Positions 1 through 10,622 of a DNA stretch of 64,000 bases are shown one piece after another. The first letter of the stretch is position 1. The number at the start of each line of letters is the position of its first letter. The notes under the pieces were generated by a model. The model saw only the letters and a list, made by a program, of their open reading frames with translations. It was not told the DNA's origin and searched no databases. Both the position numbers and the translations under genes were made by a program. The stretch comes from Phaeoceros laevis (taxonomy: Eukaryota > Anthocerotophyta > Anthocerotopsida > Notothyladales): positions 1-64,000 of the forward strand of contig JBNGIQ010009169.1 of NCBI GenBank assembly GCA_049999765.1, written 5' to 3'.

Positions 1-1600
1 GGACGTAGATGACATGACGGAGTTCCAACCGACAGCAGTGGAAAAAGGATGTGTTAGGAAGGACGCCGGGAGAAGCCACTACGTCAGTACCTACGACCTC
101 TACCCCAAACGTAGCAACACAAGTGGAGACGACGTCGACGTTGGATCCGACGCCACCAGGTGAGGTAACGACAGAGACAACGAAGGAGACGATGCCAGAA
201 GAACCACGACTTGAAGACCCGGACGTACAAGAGTAAGCTGACGTAGGGCGATGAGAGTGAGGATTGTATAGAAGTAGTAAATAAGACGTAGCGTTGATTT
301 TGTTACGTCCTAGGGTACGTCAGTTAGGGTATAGTTGTGATGTGACGTGAGATATTAGATGTACGTCTACATTGCTGACGTAGCTAGGTGACGTGTCAAT
401 GCTGACGTGTCAGGTGACTAGGCTAATGACTTGGACCTTTGGTTGGTGGGACCACTAGATAGGATAGAGTGAGGTAGTGTGAGGTGTCACTACCTCCTTG
501 GTGTGCAATCTAGATAGACCAATAAGGAGAGGGTGAGTTAGGTAGACCAATGGGAGGCTAGATAGGACTCTTGAGTGAGGGGACTATCTTCCCCTACTTG
601 TACCCCCTACTTTCTCTCTCAACAATGTTGTTTGTTGTGCTCCTCTTGCATTAGCTACCCTTGGCTCGTGGTGTGGGTGCCGAGAGAGGCTTGGATGCGG
701 GGTGTGAGTGGAGTACCTTACAATCCCTTGTGCTAGGGAGGCTCCTTGCCCCTACACATTGTATCCCTGTGCGTTTAACTTGCTTTCTCGTGCGGGTAGG
801 GCCGTGGAGGAGTGAGCTCTTGTGCAGGTTGAGAGTGGAGTGGTGGTTCCTTTGTCGGTGACAGCGGCGGAGGAGCTACAACCTTTGTTGGAAGTTAGAT
901 AGGATGCTGGATGCCGGGGATGGGCTACAGCCTTGTTATTGCTGGTGATTATGATGGTGTTGTGGATTCTATTGGTGATTTCAGCCCTTTGGTGGCTTTT
1001 GTGGTAGAGATTAGAGGGCTCACGGGTAGAGGGAGTAGCACCTAGGGGAGAGTCCTTGTAAGTGGTCCCCTTAAGACTCCTCGGCTCAACGGTGTTGGGA
1101 GTGAAGACCCCGGGAGAGGCAGCAAGAGTCCCCAAACACTTCCCTTGGAGATCGGTTGTCGTGGCAAGTTGCTGGACGTCGGCGTGGAGTTAGGCAGACG
1201 TCGGCAAGTTTTTTGGACAGGCGTCGGACCTCAGACGTCCTGTGTTTACAGGTGGGGAGACGTCAGACGATGTCTTCAGTAACCTGGAGGAGGTAGACGT
1301 CTACCTGACGTGGGAGGCTGACGTACTCAGTACGTAGATGTGCCCCTACGGACGTACCGTTGGTGGACGTAGGAGGATTATGGTGAAGTGAAGAGCTAGG
1401 ACGTCGTATTTTGTGGACGCCTAGTTGGTAGTCGTGGGGACCTGATCTGGACGTAGTCTAGTTAGGTCGTTGTAGTGTCTCCAGACGTCATTTTGACCTG
1501 TTGTTGTTCCCGAGAGAATCCTCTGTGGGAACGAAACCCCTTATACTACGACAGACAAGGGGATAAATTCTACCCTGGGTTACTACACCTATTGATACCA
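1..1600. repeat. GACGT-rich repeat-derived region, no intact gene
   Basis: No convincing gene is seen. The pentamer GACGT or TACGT occurs about fourteen times in 1-420 and about thirteen times in 1160-1490, and hardly at all between. A short threonine- and proline-rich open frame at 51-236 could be the tail of a retroelement polyprotein, but it has no recognisable motif. The uneven word composition and lack of coding signal suggest old transposon sequence, possibly part of an LTR element. No matching LTR pair could be located inside the window, so the class is inference. Confidence 0.3.
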
Positions 1601-1649
1601 CCTATGAGAGCCCTAGCTAGCTAGCTTTTAGTCTGAAGTGCATTGGATT

Positions 1650-1732
1650 CACCTGGTTGGTTAAAACCGTAACAAACCACGGAGGTACGACTGTACCGCG
1701 GTTGTTTGTGATGGTTTTGACCCAACCAGGTG
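1650..1732. repeat. Imperfect inverted repeat (MITE-like hairpin)
   Basis: The left arm starts CACCTGGTTGG (1650-1660) and the right arm ends CCAACCAGGTG (1722-1732). The arms continue inward through a shared TTTTG/CAAAA and ACAAAC/GTTTGT core and a CCACGG / CCGCGG pair, leaving a loop of about 12 nt. It is short enough to be a foldback element or solo MITE. Target-site duplications were not confidently found. Confidence 0.6.
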
Positions 1733-1860
1733 AAAAGTCGTCAAGTTCTCCAATGATGGCTGTATGTCGTACATCTTGGTACAAAAGAAGTGCTTGGGTC
1801 TTAGGAATAGGGATCATGGTCTTTTACAATTTTCGGAGGGTTAGGTCAAGGCCATTTGAA

Positions 1861-1934
1861 GCATTATCATCCTATGAAATCTATGAATCTAATAGGGGCA
1901 TTATCATCCTATGAAATCCATGAATCTAATAGGG
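1861..1934. repeat. 37-bp tandem duplication (two copies)
   Basis: Two adjacent 37-bp copies (1861-1897 and 1898-1934) differ by one base (a T/C change in the centre). There is no coding context; it is a recent local duplication. Confidence 0.85.
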
Positions 1935-2440
1935 GCGATCCATTTCCCTCATCAGCTGCAAATGCCACTTTTGAGTATTATAGTTGGTCAATCTAAAAGG
2001 ACGACATCTTAGTATGACTTATGCAACATTTGTGGTGTGTGTGCTAGGTGTAGGGGATGGAGAAGGTGACCTCATTCTAACTTTGAACTTTCTAACCGTG
2101 ATGTTTTACTAAGAATAATGATTTAATAATAAGCATGGAGTAAGAATCAGTTTGATGTCTACATATGTTAAACATAAGACATTCTTGCTATTACTTTGAC
2201 AGCCAAAAAGCTAAACAACCAACTCATAAATCCAATTGGCATCCTTTAGTGAAAAAACTCATCTTCACGGATGATGTGAGGTAGATATTGTATTATACAT
2301 TGGATACGATTTATGAATTATAATGAATATAAACACAAGGTCTTTTAAGTGTAAACAACACAATAAGTGGTTCCAAATTATAATGATCTTAACACCTAGG
2401 CTAGCGTATGTCAATTTGAAAAAAAGAAACATCTCGTTAG

Positions 2441-2540
2441 NNNNNNNNNNNNNNNNNNNNNNNNNNNNNNNNNNNNNNNNNNNNNNNNNNNNNNNNNNNN
2501 NNNNNNNNNNNNNNNNNNNNNNNNNNNNNNNNNNNNNNNN
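2441..2540. other. Assembly gap (100 N)
   Basis: A run of exactly 100 N, which is a placeholder length. The flanking DNA is AT-rich and non-coding. Open frames that span it are artefacts. Confidence 0.98.
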
Positions 2541-2729
2541 TATATGGAGTACAACCACATGAAGAAGGTTAAACCACTTTGTCAGAGCCATGGCAAGTGA
2601 GGAATCGGGGCAACAAGCCAATTGGCGCAATGCGGATACGCGCCAGATTGGCTTCGAGTGGCTGTATGTGTTCGAACTCTTCACTTAGCTATGAGTAGGG
2701 ACAATATGCTTCAATTCGTGCATTCATTA

Positions 2730-2845
2730 GTCATGACTTTGAAGGTTCTTTGGCACCAAAATGTATTTGGTCTAATGCAAAATTGTGGTCATGACTTTGA
2801 AGGTTCTTTGGCACCAAAATGTATTTGGTCTAATGCAAAATTGTG
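2730..2845. repeat. 58-bp perfect tandem duplication
   Basis: Two identical 58-bp units lie head to tail (2730-2787 and 2788-2845). The region lacks any recognisable gene. The perfect identity indicates either a very recent duplication or an assembly duplication, given the two suspicious gaps just downstream. Confidence 0.9.
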
Positions 2846-2975
2846 TTTCGTCTTATTTATAGAATGGCTGAAGTTGAGAAGCTGAAGCTTTGCGTAAAAA
2901 TAGACTGGGAACCGAAAAGCCACATGATTCGAGTGGCTCACTTCATTGAGGAGTCTTCCTTCGTAACCAATACTA

Positions 2976-3075
2976 NNNNNNNNNNNNNNNNNNNNNNNNN
3001 NNNNNNNNNNNNNNNNNNNNNNNNNNNNNNNNNNNNNNNNNNNNNNNNNNNNNNNNNNNNNNNNNNNNNNNNNNN
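2976..3075. other. Assembly gap (100 N) with duplicated flanks
   Basis: 100 N. The 35 bases before the gap (2941-2975) are identical to the 35 bases after it (3076-3110). This is the signature of two overlapping contig ends placed side by side rather than merged, so the gap is probably not real. Confidence 0.95.
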
Positions 3076-3405
3076 CTTCATTGAGGAGTCTTCCTTCGTA
3101 ACCAATACTACCATAGTAAGACCTTGATTTTGGGCAATTAATTTGAGATGGACACATGCTCTGTGTAGTTGCTTACTCATCGCAACCCTTATACATCGTT
3201 GCCATCCAAGCTGTTCTACGACGTAACCCTATGTACACCATAATATATATGCAGGAAGGTTACATCCATGAAATTGTAGCTACGTGGATGCAATTCCGAT
3301 CTTTGTGCGAGAAGGAGGGCTTTCTTAAGGATGACGTGCCATAGAATTTAGAATTTCATGATGATGATGATGGTCCCTAGATTATAAATCACAAACTTAG
3401 TTACC

Positions 3406-3505
3406 NNNNNNNNNNNNNNNNNNNNNNNNNNNNNNNNNNNNNNNNNNNNNNNNNNNNNNNNNNNNNNNNNNNNNNNNNNNNNNNNNNNNNNNNNNNNNNN
3501 NNNNN
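3406..3505. other. Assembly gap (100 N) with duplicated flanks
   Basis: 100 N. The 19 bases before the gap (3387-3405) are repeated exactly after it (3506-3524), as at the previous gap, so the two contig ends probably overlap. Confidence 0.95.
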
Positions 3506-3524
3506 AATCACAAACTTAGTTACC

Positions 3525-4188
3525 AAAGCGTATTTTACAGGAGCCAGAAAGTTACTTTTATAACGTTGAAAACAGGCTTCTTTCAAACCCCAAGCTTCGG
3601 AAGCGGCATAATACCGTATTTCTAATTTTCAGAAATTTAATTATGTTAAATAAAAAATACGTTCAAAAATTTAATTACCTTGTTCCTAGTACTTCGGTTA
3701 GCAATGGAGTTGCTGGTGGCGCAACTCCCGCAGTGCAGTTGCTGGTGGCGCAACTCACTCTAGGGCGCAGATGCAGATGCACGCGGAACATCATTGCCAA
3801 TCCCTGGCTCTCCAGGGTGCTGGGAACAGGCGCGCCGTCCCGTCGCACGGGACAGTGGTTTCAGGCAGTTGGAGATGGCGGGTGCAGGCGCGCGCAAACT
3901 TGGGGGCATGGTGACTCTAGCTCCAGGCGAGCTCGACAAGTCTAAGTTCGTAACGTTGAGGTGGTGCTTCAGAGCTTCCAACCGGAGTACAATGCCTTCA
4001 TAGGTACACCTTACCCGCCAAATTCACAGCTAGTATAAACAAAAGTTATGGACAAGCATGGACCGGAAACATTCATGTCAAACTTGAGTACATGAGCCGA
4101 TCATTCTGTCGCTAACGAACTGCAAACTATGTTCGCGAAAATGGGCCTCGGGTTCAGTACACGCTGAGTTCGATGCAGGTAACCTTTG
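3525..4188. other. Intergenic, short direct repeat, no gene seen
   Basis: Non-coding as far as can be read. A 20-bp sequence (3708-3727) recurs perfectly at 3737-3756. The right part is the 3' flank of the minus-strand DUF1995 gene that ends at 4189. Confidence 0.6.
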
Positions 4189-6752
4189 TCAATTGGATAA
4201 GGACTTCATGAATCGATTAAACGAAGCCATTAGTCCCATTACTTTCACCAGAGGGGAAGGTTCCTCGTCTTTTCCGGTTTCAGCTCCACCAGTCAGAAAC
4301 AGTACCTGCAGAACAAAACCAGAACAGGTCAAGGTCCACCTGTGTACATACGACCTTCTGTGAAAACCATCTGTGAAAACCACTGCGGCACGGTTGTGAA
4401 ACATACATCCAAGTCATCAAGATTAGGCCTCCTCACGAACTCCTTAGCAAGAACATATCGTCCCGGAGACTCCTTGTCGTCGAGGAACACTTGCCAAAGC
4501 CTGTGGAAAAATGCATGGTAGGGACCGACTTTAGAATACTGGCCAACTTTCTATCAAAGATACAACACAGGCAGCAAAAATGATTCACATGCCATACATG
4601 ACACTCGGCAGTCAAAAGCAACGTCGGTCATATCCTAAATTCACTCACCCAGGGTATTTCCGAAACATTGCACCAATTTGAAATGGCCGCATGGAATACA
4701 CTGTCGTGAAAGTACTGGAATGAGGCAAGTCACACATTGGTCATTGTGAGCACAGATGTCAACCACAGCTGACCACGCCAGGGATGGAACATGACTAACC
4801 TTAAGAAAGACTCTCGCATGCGGCGCACATTGAGCCCAATTCCGACGTCACCACTCACTAGTGATGGATTCCACATGATAAAAGGCCGTGCCTGGGTTGA
4901 ATAGACCAAATCCAAACGTTATCGAAGTGGACCATACCAACTCACTGATGCTGACATCAGTCTCACAGGCCATACCAGATACTCACACTAGTCAGGCAAA
5001 CTTACTGGAGCATCTGTATCATCTGCAATGGAGGAGGCTATTCGCTGCACATCTGCAAGCATTTGATAATCTGGGGCAACTAGCACCACTAATTCATCCT
5101 CTTTTGAAATCGGCCTCCTGTCATTCAAACTGCGATAAACACATCAAGTTGGTATAGAGTCAGTACAGTAAGTCAGTCAGACAAGTGATTTCAAACCAAA
5201 ATTTAGTGTCATGCAGACAGTGCACACATACACAGAACTGTGCACCAAAGCAAAACCAGGTTATCCATCATGACCGACTTCAGAAGCACTGAGTTTATAA
5301 TTTATCTCATTGTATGCTCTAGTACTGCCCATTGTAACCTCTCAATCTACTAGTATATAGCCAAAATCGGCAAAAGCAAAGGGAAAAACTTTAAACAGGT
5401 GTAGGGACACTAAACCTGCCAAAGCTGAAAGACACATCTCCCCACCGAGACTTGACGAGAGCAGCCGCACCAGCATCAGGAAATACTGCTTTGACCCGCT
5501 GCACACAAGCTGCACATTGTCAAATCACCTGCAGGACATAAGCACAACTTTGAGCTACTAAACCTCTGGAATACGAGAAACCGGGGGCACGGCCAGTTTC
5601 TTCTCAGGGACAACCAGCAGGAAAATGCATACATCAACAAACTACGGTACAAGATACAGTATTATTACCTGCAACCCTGATGCCTCCTGCACTGTCTCAA
5701 GAAACAACCTCGAAAGGTTCCATAGCTTTTCTTGAGCACCGTCTTCGTCAAGATTTTCAAGCTCCGGCAGCAGAAGCTCCACCTACCTTAATGCCACACA
5801 GATGCACGTGTCAGTGTTAGTTCTTTTAAGCACGCACTTCAGATGCAAAGGGCCTAAGGTGTTCAGTTGGCTCAAGCCATCGTTTATCACAAGCAACATC
5901 CTGCTAAAATGCATCTTATCCAGCTTATGAATGTTGCGCCTGTTTAACCTCATCAATCTAACTCGCATAGATAAGGTCCAATAAGACTCGTGAATATTTG
6001 CGACCGATATACTTGCAATACGCACTATCTTCATGCGCATTCCTCGGCCAGCCGCAGCATCAGATTGCACTCACAAAAAAGCTACCAAATTTTCTGCCGT
6101 AGTCAACCTCCTGAACAACGCTCAAGTAGAGAAGGGCTGGTTGTTTGGGCACACTTTTACGCGACCACCAGCCTTGCCATGAGAAAAGAATATTGCGCAC
6201 GGATTGGCCATTCGCGAGGGGCTGGTGTTCATATCACACGTCCAAGACAGCTCCTACGAGCGCAAAGAGATACTTACTATGGCACGCGTGCCACCGGAAG
6301 CGATGTACAATGCCGCTGCTTCAGCTGACTGCACAACAGCATCCTCCAGGTCATTAGGAAGCACGCTGCGCACAACAAGCACGTAAGTCACAATAGACAT
6401 TCTACCTTCAAAACTAGTCTACTGCATTCGAACAAGATATGGACACATGCCTGTCATCCCGGATGTCCTCAAAATCTGGCACATCTTCAACTTCCACCTG
6501 TTCACCGTCGACATTTCCTTCAAGCTCGCCCTTCGCCTCCTTGCTCCCGTCGAACTCCTGGAACTTTGCCTTTCTCATAACTGCCCGCTGGACCGGCGGA
6601 AGAGAAATGCCTCGGAACTGACTGAGACAGCCAATGCGCACAATTTCCCCACAATTCCAGCGACAGCTGGGCTTCGGAAAGGAGCAAGGAGCGCTCTGAT
6701 GAGCATCACTAGAAGCTTTGACATGCACTCGGGGCGCGTATTGGAGCGCCAT
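4189..6752 (-). CDS. DUF1995 family protein, chloroplast-type (LPA3-like), nine exons
   Basis: Exons on the minus strand are 6752-6451, 6365-6278, 5782-5669, 5498-5416, 5129-5006, 4891-4800, 4714-4649, 4500-4407 and 4305-4189. Together they total 1080 nt, a 359-residue protein in one continuous frame. Exon 1 encodes a basic N terminus that would suit a plastid transit peptide, then an acidic stretch. The domain starts at VLPNDLEDAVVQSAEAA and includes VELLLPELENL, an AVFPD segment, a VVLVAPDYQMLADVQ strand and RPFIMWNPSL. This is the order seen in the plant DUF1995 family, which includes LPA3 (photosystem II assembly) and the tail of a chloroplast adenylate kinase. The precise role is unknown. 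Intron 1 fits only with a GC donor (AG|GCATGT), because every nearby GT breaks the frame. The PPR gene upstream is divergent, with about 1 kb between the start codons. Confidence 0.85.
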
Positions 6753-7805
6753 GTTTCAAGATCTGCGGCTCCAGAGCACTACGACGTATGGCGGCACAGT
6801 CACCCCTTGTCTGCTTAAACCCTAAAACCCTTCCAAAAGAACGGCCTGCGGAAGGCAAGAAAACTGGGCTGTCGAAGTGGGCAAGTGAAGCTCCCGTCCG
6901 AGTGGACTGTGGACAACAGCATGTGCCGTATCCGTTAGACACGTGAAATCCGCAAGCGTCATGGCCGGGACTTGGCAATGTGCTCTATTATCTGGGCCAA
7001 GCTTCTCGAACGTCCCGTGTAAAGGCGAATCCGGTTATACGGTTTTTGAGCTGGGAGGATTGATTCAACAGTGGACAATCTGCTCAAATCGCAAGGCTGC
7101 ATGTCCTCCGGGTCCCCTCTTCACTATTTCTGGAGCCACCTCCTCGATGACTTCCAAGGTCCGCATTCATGCCCGGGCGGTAATGGGAGTAGAAAAGGGA
7201 TTTAAGATCCCGTTTCTGGATCCTGGAGGGTGGCGGGATAATATGATCATTGAGGTATGGCCTGTGATTGATTGTGTTCATCGTACCAGGTCCCAATTTG
7301 TGTCTCCATCGGTCTGCGATACAATCCCAAGATTGAGCGGTTGTGCAGGCAGATCCCGGCCTTCCTAGAATTGATGAAACGTTGACGAAGGTCACCTACT
7401 CTGGAGAGAGCGAGGTGACCGAGGATTCTCGCCTAGAGAAGGGCCAGGCAGGGGCGTCAATATCTGTAGGTGAATGCGCTTCCTTCGTGGTTATTTAGAG
7501 GTACTCGGAGTTGATCGTTTGTGCGGCTGTGCTGAGTGAGCCCCTCCACGGTCTCTTGCTGTAGGCACGGGTGTAGCCACCAACGTGGAGCGGAGAAAAG
7601 AGCGGCAGAGGCTTCTCTGGGAAGAATTTTTTTCGGACACGTCGAAGTGGTACGACAACAGGCTACACAAGGTTTGTCCAACTGTCGTGCATTTCTGCAT
7701 AGTAGGGAATCATACTCCACAGTCCAGCACCATGAGACGTGGTTTGCGAACTCTTGACAAATTGCTATCTGGTCCTACTGTCCACAACGATGCTCTGGCA
7801 CTGCG
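6753..7805. promoter_or_regulatory. Shared upstream region between divergent DUF1995 and PPR genes
   Basis: About 1.05 kb separates the two divergent start codons. Open frames here on both strands have no recognisable motifs. An ATG at 7732 opens a basic frame that looks like an organelle-targeting peptide, but it is out of frame with the PPR ORF. An unrecognised 5' exon of the PPR gene is therefore possible. No promoter element is certain. Confidence 0.4.
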
Positions 7806-10583
7806 ATGCGCGTGCAGGAAAACCCGCAGCGCCCTGACTTCAGACACAAGACAAAGAATCAGGCCCTTTGGATCAATAACTGGTTCAAACCCTCCTGGGT
7901 GGAAGAACGGCTAGCAACTGTGACAGATCAACTGCCTCCTAGGGACGTTTCACCTATTGGATCTATTAATTCTCCAACTCAGGATGCAAAAGAGTTGGAG
8001 CATTTATGTCAGGAAGGACAGCTTACCAAGGCGATGGATGCCTTCCACCTCCTTGACAAGGGTGTTGTGCCGTCTCTCCACGTATATAGCTGCTTACTGC
8101 AAGCCTGCAGCAATATGAAGGCTTTGTCCGAGGGCAGGGAAGTTCATACTCATCTGATTAAGAATGGACTAGAGTTGGACCCTTCTCTGAGCGAACTCTT
8201 GGTGCACATGTTTGTGAAGTGCGGCAGTCTTCCTGATGCTCTCACGGCATTCAACAAGCTACCGCGGCGAACTGCTTTCTCGTGGACGGCTGTTATTTTG
8301 GGGTACACTGAGCTCGGACAAGCCCGGGAGGCTTTGAAACTGTACAAAGAAATGCAAAAGGAAGGTGTGGAGCCAACGAAATACACTTTTGTTAGCGTAT
8401 CAAGAGCTTGTGGTCTTCTGGCAGATCTTCAAGAGGGCAGGAAAATTCATGCTCATGTTGTTAAGAGTGGGTGGGAGTGTGAAATGTTCGTCTCTGCGAG
8501 CCTTGTTGACATGTATGCAAAATGTGGGAGCATGCTGCATGCACAGCGTTTGTTTGACAAACAGCCCAGGCATGGTGTGGTGTTGTGGAGTACTATGATT
8601 GCAGGATATGCACAGCAAGGACAGCCTGAAAAGGCTTTGCAGCTCTACATCCAAATGGAAGAAACCAGCGTGACCCCAAATGAACGGACATTCGTCAGCG
8701 TTTTAAAGTCTTGTGGTAACCTTGCACTTTTGGAGGCGAAAGTGGCAGAATCTGGACAGTCTTTGAACCTCAGTGCCCTGCCAATGGGGAAGGCAATCCA
8801 TGCCGAAGTTGTTCGAAGGGGCTTCCAGTGTAATGCATATGTAGCTGCAAGTCTTGTTAATATGTATGTGAAGTGTGGAAGCATGTCAGATGCCCATTGT
8901 GTGTTGGAAAGTTTGTCTGGGCACAGCGTTGTGTGCTGGAATGCATTGATTTGGGGCTATTTACAGCAGGAGTACAGTCAGAAGGCCCTGCAACTTTACA
9001 TGCAAATGCAGGAGTGTGATGTCTCACCAGATGATCGGACTTTTGTTGGTGTGTTGAAAGCATGTGGCATGATAGCAGTCATGGAGGAGAGTGTTTTTTA
9101 CGGGCAAGTTGCAAAAGTAGCTTCTTTGCAGATAGGAAAAACAATTCACGCCGAGGTGACTTTGCGAGGCTGTGACTTGAATCTGTTTGTTGGAAATACA
9201 TTGATTGACATGTATGCAAAATGTGGGAGCATTTTGGATGCAAGTAACGTTTTTGATACCTTACAGCAGCAGGACGTGGTGTCTTGGAACGCAATTATAG
9301 AAGCATATGCTCAGCAAGAGCAGGGTGAGAAAGCTTTGCAGTACTATGCTGAAATGAGAGAGGCTGGTGTCAAACCAGATGACCGGACCTTTGTCAGTGT
9401 GCTCAAAGCACACACCAGCCTGTCAGCTGTAGAAGAAGAGATGATCCTCAGTGAGCAAAGTGTCAAAGTCCATGCACTGGTGCAAGGGAGGGATATCCAC
9501 ATTGAAATTGCCAAGACAGGATACTCTGAAGATGTTTTTGTAGGTAATTCCCTTATTCATATGTATTCGAACTGTGGAAGCACTGATGCTGCACGAAGTG
9601 TCTTTGATAAGATGCCTGGGCGGAATGTGGTCTCTTGGAATTCAATGATTGCTGGATATGCTCAGCAAGAGCAGGGGGACAAGGCTCTACAGCTTTATGT
9701 GCAGATGAAGGAGCGTGGTGTTGCACCCAATGAAGCCACTTTTGTCTGCATCCTCAAAGCATGCAGCAGTGTGGGAGCTCTAAAAACGTGCTTTGCCATT
9801 CACCGGGATATTCTGCACTGGGGATGTGAGCGATGTGCCAGTGTAGCGAGAAGTCTTATTCATGCATATGGGAAATGTGGTAGCATGGTCGATTCTCACC
9901 TTGTGTTCAACTCGTTGTCTCAGCATGATGTGGTATCATGGACGACAATCATAGCAGGCTATGCCAGACTCGGGGAATGTGAGCTGAGCTTGCACAGTTT
10001 CAAACAAATGGAAGAGGCCGGCATGAAACCAGACGCAGTTACGTTCGTGTCAGTGCTTGCAGCATGCAGTCATGCAGGCTGGGTGGAGGAAGGCTTGATC
10101 ATGTTCAGGTCCATGAGCACAGACTTCGGCATCACTGCAACTACTTCACATTTCGCAAGCTTGGTGGACCTTTTGGGCCGGGCTGGACTTCTCAGCAAGG
10201 CCGAAAGGTTGATCACCGCTATGCCCATGGAGTCCACTCTGCCAGTATGGTTTGCGATGCTCAGTGCTTGCAGGAAATACATCAATGTTGAGCTGGGAAG
10301 ACGTGCATTTGAGCATGCTGTCAGACTGGCACCAAAAAAGGGTGCAGCTTATGTCCTCATGTCAAACATATACGCTCATGCGGAAATGTGGGATGAAGCA
10401 AAGCAGATTGAAGAAGCAAGAGGCCGAGCCAGTGCTTGGAAGAAAACTGGTCAGAGCTGGATTGAGCATGGTGACAAGGTGCGTACATTCCTTGTTGGCG
10501 ACAAAAGCCATCAACAGACCCCACAGGTCTATGCCAAGCTGAAAGAGCTCAGTGCTCAGATTGAAATCTGGGGATTATGCTGA
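7806..10583 (+). CDS. PLS-class pentatricopeptide repeat protein, no DYW domain
   Basis: An intronless 925-codon frame from ATG 7806 to TGA. PPR proteins bind organellar RNA in a sequence-specific way; PLS types mostly specify C-to-U editing sites or processing. Repeats run almost end to end, with hallmark strings such as LVDMYAKCGS, VVSWNAIIEAYAQ and GKTIHAEV recurring every ~100 residues as P-L-S triplets. The C terminus carries an E-type extension (SNIYAHAEMWDEA, then a TPQVYAKLKEL segment) and stops without a DYW deaminase, so editing would need a deaminase in trans. Three adjacent triplets have 14-18 extra residues in the same place, before the GK/GR-IHxE motif. No transit peptide is clear at this ATG; the true 5' end may lie in an upstream exon. 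The target organelle and RNA are unknown. Confidence 0.9.
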   Translation: MRVQENPQRPDFRHKTKNQALWINNWFKPSWVEERLATVTDQLPPRDVSPIGSINSPTQDAKELEHLCQEGQLTKAMDAFHLLDKGVVPSLHVYSCLLQACSNMKALSEGREVHTHLIKNGLELDPSLSELLVHMFVKCGSLPDALTAFNKLPRRTAFSWTAVILGYTELGQAREALKLYKEMQKEGVEPTKYTFVSVSRACGLLADLQEGRKIHAHVVKSGWECEMFVSASLVDMYAKCGSMLHAQRLFDKQPRHGVVLWSTMIAGYAQQGQPEKALQLYIQMEETSVTPNERTFVSVLKSCGNLALLEAKVAESGQSLNLSALPMGKAIHAEVVRRGFQCNAYVAASLVNMYVKCGSMSDAHCVLESLSGHSVVCWNALIWGYLQQEYSQKALQLYMQMQECDVSPDDRTFVGVLKACGMIAVMEESVFYGQVAKVASLQIGKTIHAEVTLRGCDLNLFVGNTLIDMYAKCGSILDASNVFDTLQQQDVVSWNAIIEAYAQQEQGEKALQYYAEMREAGVKPDDRTFVSVLKAHTSLSAVEEEMILSEQSVKVHALVQGRDIHIEIAKTGYSEDVFVGNSLIHMYSNCGSTDAARSVFDKMPGRNVVSWNSMIAGYAQQEQGDKALQLYVQMKERGVAPNEATFVCILKACSSVGALKTCFAIHRDILHWGCERCASVARSLIHAYGKCGSMVDSHLVFNSLSQHDVVSWTTIIAGYARLGECELSLHSFKQMEEAGMKPDAVTFVSVLAACSHAGWVEEGLIMFRSMSTDFGITATTSHFASLVDLLGRAGLLSKAERLITAMPMESTLPVWFAMLSACRKYINVELGRRAFEHAVRLAPKKGAAYVLMSNIYAHAEMWDEAKQIEEARGRASAWKKTGQSWIEHGDKVRTFLVGDKSHQQTPQVYAKLKELSAQIEIWGLC

Positions 10584-10622
10584 CTCAGTTTGGGCGAGCT
10601 TGAGACTTGCCTCTTGCTGCTT

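Noticed and set aside
7585-7914. ATG at 7732 as the PPR start
   Set aside because: Out of frame with the repeats and no convincing splice solution was found; kept only as a possibility.
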